Below, piece after piece: positions 3,840-5,052 of a DNA stretch of 5,052 nt. The notes below the pieces were generated by a model. The model was not told the origin of the DNA, ran no database searches, and was given only the letters and a program-made list of their open reading frames with translations. A program made the translations under genes and the position numbers. Position 1 is the stretch's first letter, and every line of letters begins with the position of its first letter. The DNA is from Methanobacteriota archaeon (GTDB lineage: Archaea; Halobacteriota; Halobacteria; Halobacteriales; Halalkalicoccaceae), in NCBI GenBank assembly GCA_022561895.1, contig JADFQH010000234.1:1-5052 (forward strand). Reading direction: 5' to 3'.

Positions 3840-5052
3840 CCAATGATGCCTTTGACCAACCGGTAGCACAGACAAAAGAACTAATCCATCGCTACGGCCT
3901 CGGCTTGCTGTTCGCGGCCAACATCTTCGGTGCAGGGTCCGTGTACATCCTGACCGAGGCCGCCGTTGGATTCGGATTCTCGCTTCTCTGGGTACTGCCG
4001 CTCGCGCTGGGAGCGGGGCTGATCATGCACGAGATGTCAGCCCGCCTCGCCGCGACCGACCGACCCCTGATGACTTACATCCGCGACGTGATCGGGGACA
4101 CCGCCGCGAAACCCTTCGCACTATTCATCGCATTCATAATGCAGTTCTGGAGCGTCGCCAACTACGCGCTGGCCGGCGCGGCCCTCGTCTACCTGACGGG
4201 GCTCACGAACCTCTACATCGGGACCATCCTGATGGGGGCACTCGGGCTCGCACTTGTCGAGCTCCGAGTGTATAATCGTATCGAGGGCGTGGTCGCGGCG
4301 CTCGTCCTCGCCATCTTCGGTTCGTATCTCGTCATCCTGCTCGGGCTCGACCTCCCGCTTGGCGCGGTTACCAGCGGGTTCGTCCCGTCGATCGTCTCCG
4401 AGTACGGCTATCTCACGATGATCATCGCCCTACTGGGAACCACTGTGTATTATCCCAACTTCTTCATCCAGACGAGCATGAACGGTGAGAAGGACTGGGA
4501 CGAGGTTTCGAAGTACCGCCGGGACCACACCTTCGGACTGACCGCCGTGATCGGCCTGAGTATCGCGGTACTGGCCGTCGCGGCGATGGCGGTCTCGGGC
4601 GAGCAGATGTCGCTCACCCTCACCTCGCCGGCCGAACCGCTCGTCGACGCGCTCGGGCCGTGGGTGCTCGACGTGTTCGTCATCGGCGTGGGTGCGGCCT
4701 GCTTTACGAGCGCGACGGGCACGCTGTTCGGTGCCGGTTTCATGGTGCCTCAAGCCTATGGACACAAGACCCGCTTTGGCGATTATCACTTCCGGCTGAC
4801 CGTCCACGCGCTGATCGCCCTCTCGATCGTGCTGGCGCTGCCGATCCTCGCCTTCACCGACTTCACGCCGGTGTATCTGGCCGTCACGATGCCGGCACTC
4901 AACGGCGTGATCGGGCTGCCGATCACGGCACTCGCGCTGTATGCGGCCACGAACCGGTATTTCGATCCGAGCCTCCCCGAGAAAGCGCTGTTCCTCTCGG
5001 TGGTCGTCGTCATGCTGGTCGGATCGCTCCTCACCGCTCAGGATCTCGTCCA
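3830..5052 (+). CDS. Nramp-family (SLC11-like) transporter with non-canonical metal site, 3' end outside window
   Basis: The frame is open from ATG 3830 to the window edge (407 full codons, no stop). A family member is usually about 400-440 residues, so little is missing. After a 23-residue hydrophilic N-terminus come about ten hydrophobic segments. The order of Nramp blocks is clear: TM1 NIFGAGSVYILTEAAVGFGF (31-50) runs without gaps against the Nramp DPGN...QAGxxFGYxLLWV block, followed by SLLWV and HEMSARLA (67-74), where Nramps have the LSARLG-type block. TM6 reads GTTVYYPNFFIQTSM (203-217), TM8 SATGTLFGAGFMVPQ (294-308) and TM10 PALNGVIGLPITALALY (355-371). The metal ligands differ: DPGN is GAGS (34-37), the MPHN of TM6 is YYPN (207-210), and the TM10 Gln position appears to be Pro 355. 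It is therefore an Nramp relative, but transport of Mn2+ or Fe2+ is doubtful and the substrate is unknown. The upstream frame is open back to a stop at 3698-3700 and GTG 3788 is an alternative start; ATG 3830 is preferred because it gives a normal N-terminus. Confidence 0.85.
   Translation, partial: MGVTNDAFDQPVAQTKELIHRYGLGLLFAANIFGAGSVYILTEAAVGFGFSLLWVLPLALGAGLIMHEMSARLAATDRPLMTYIRDVIGDTAAKPFALFIAFIMQFWSVANYALAGAALVYLTGLTNLYIGTILMGALGLALVELRVYNRIEGVVAALVLAIFGSYLVILLGLDLPLGAVTSGFVPSIVSEYGYLTMIIALLGTTVYYPNFFIQTSMNGEKDWDEVSKYRRDHTFGLTAVIGLSIAVLAVAAMAVSGEQMSLTLTSPAEPLVDALGPWVLDVFVIGVGAACFTSATGTLFGAGFMVPQAYGHKTRFGDYHFRLTVHALIALSIVLALPILAFTDFTPVYLAVTMPALNGVIGLPITALALYAATNRYFDPSLPEKALFLSVVVVMLVGSLLTAQDLV

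Noticed and set aside
4430..5034. Minus-strand frames opposite the Nramp-like gene
   Set aside because: They overlap the continuous plus-strand membrane protein with clear Nramp motifs and have no features of their own.
1..5052. CRISPR arrays, tRNA/rRNA genes, insertion sequences, attachment sites, toxin-antitoxin or defence genes
   Set aside because: I saw no regularly spaced repeats, no tRNA-like cloverleaf or rRNA motifs, no transposase or terminal inverted repeats, and every long conserved frame is accounted for by transport or acyl-CoA carboxylation.

Overview
The window looks like haloarchaeal chromosome. GC content is high, the soluble proteins are rich in Asp and Glu, TATA-like elements lie about 27 bp before start codons, Shine-Dalgarno sequences are weak or absent, and the carboxylase pair matches the haloarchaeal PccB/PccX type. 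All five genes lie on the + strand, and the first and last run off the window edges. The genus cannot be named from the sequence alone.

Layout: (1) 3-251, the 3' end of a DoxX-like small membrane protein. (2) 252-430, a regulatory spacer with a 9-bp-arm inverted repeat (284-315), a perfect odd-centred 15-bp palindrome (373-387) and a TATA-like element (400-405). (3) 431-1771, a complete Na+-coupled NSS/SNF-family (LeuT-like) symporter with about 11 membrane segments. (4) 1772-1852, a short spacer with a TATA-like element and a possible 10-codon leader ORF. (5) 1853-3403, pccB, the biotin-dependent carboxyltransferase (beta) subunit of a propionyl-CoA/acyl-CoA carboxylase. (6) 3400-3666, a small epsilon-like subunit (pccX) that overlaps pccB by ATGA. 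(7) 3667-3829, a spacer with nested inverted and direct repeats and a second possible leader ORF. (8) 3830 to the window end, an Nramp-fold transporter whose metal-binding residues are non-canonical.

How the genes work together: pccB and pccX form a translationally coupled pair that would carboxylate propionyl-CoA (or a related acyl-CoA) to methylmalonyl-CoA, using carboxybiotin from a biotin carboxylase/BCCP subunit (PccA) not encoded here. The two transporters have their own upstream regions and no sequence evidence ties them to the carboxylase.

The points most worth following are the Nramp-like protein that lacks the DPGN and MPH metal-binding signatures, the Cys at the acyl-specificity position of PccB, and the operator-like palindrome before the NSS gene. 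I saw no mobile element, CRISPR array, RNA gene or defence system, and no clearly new multi-gene system.
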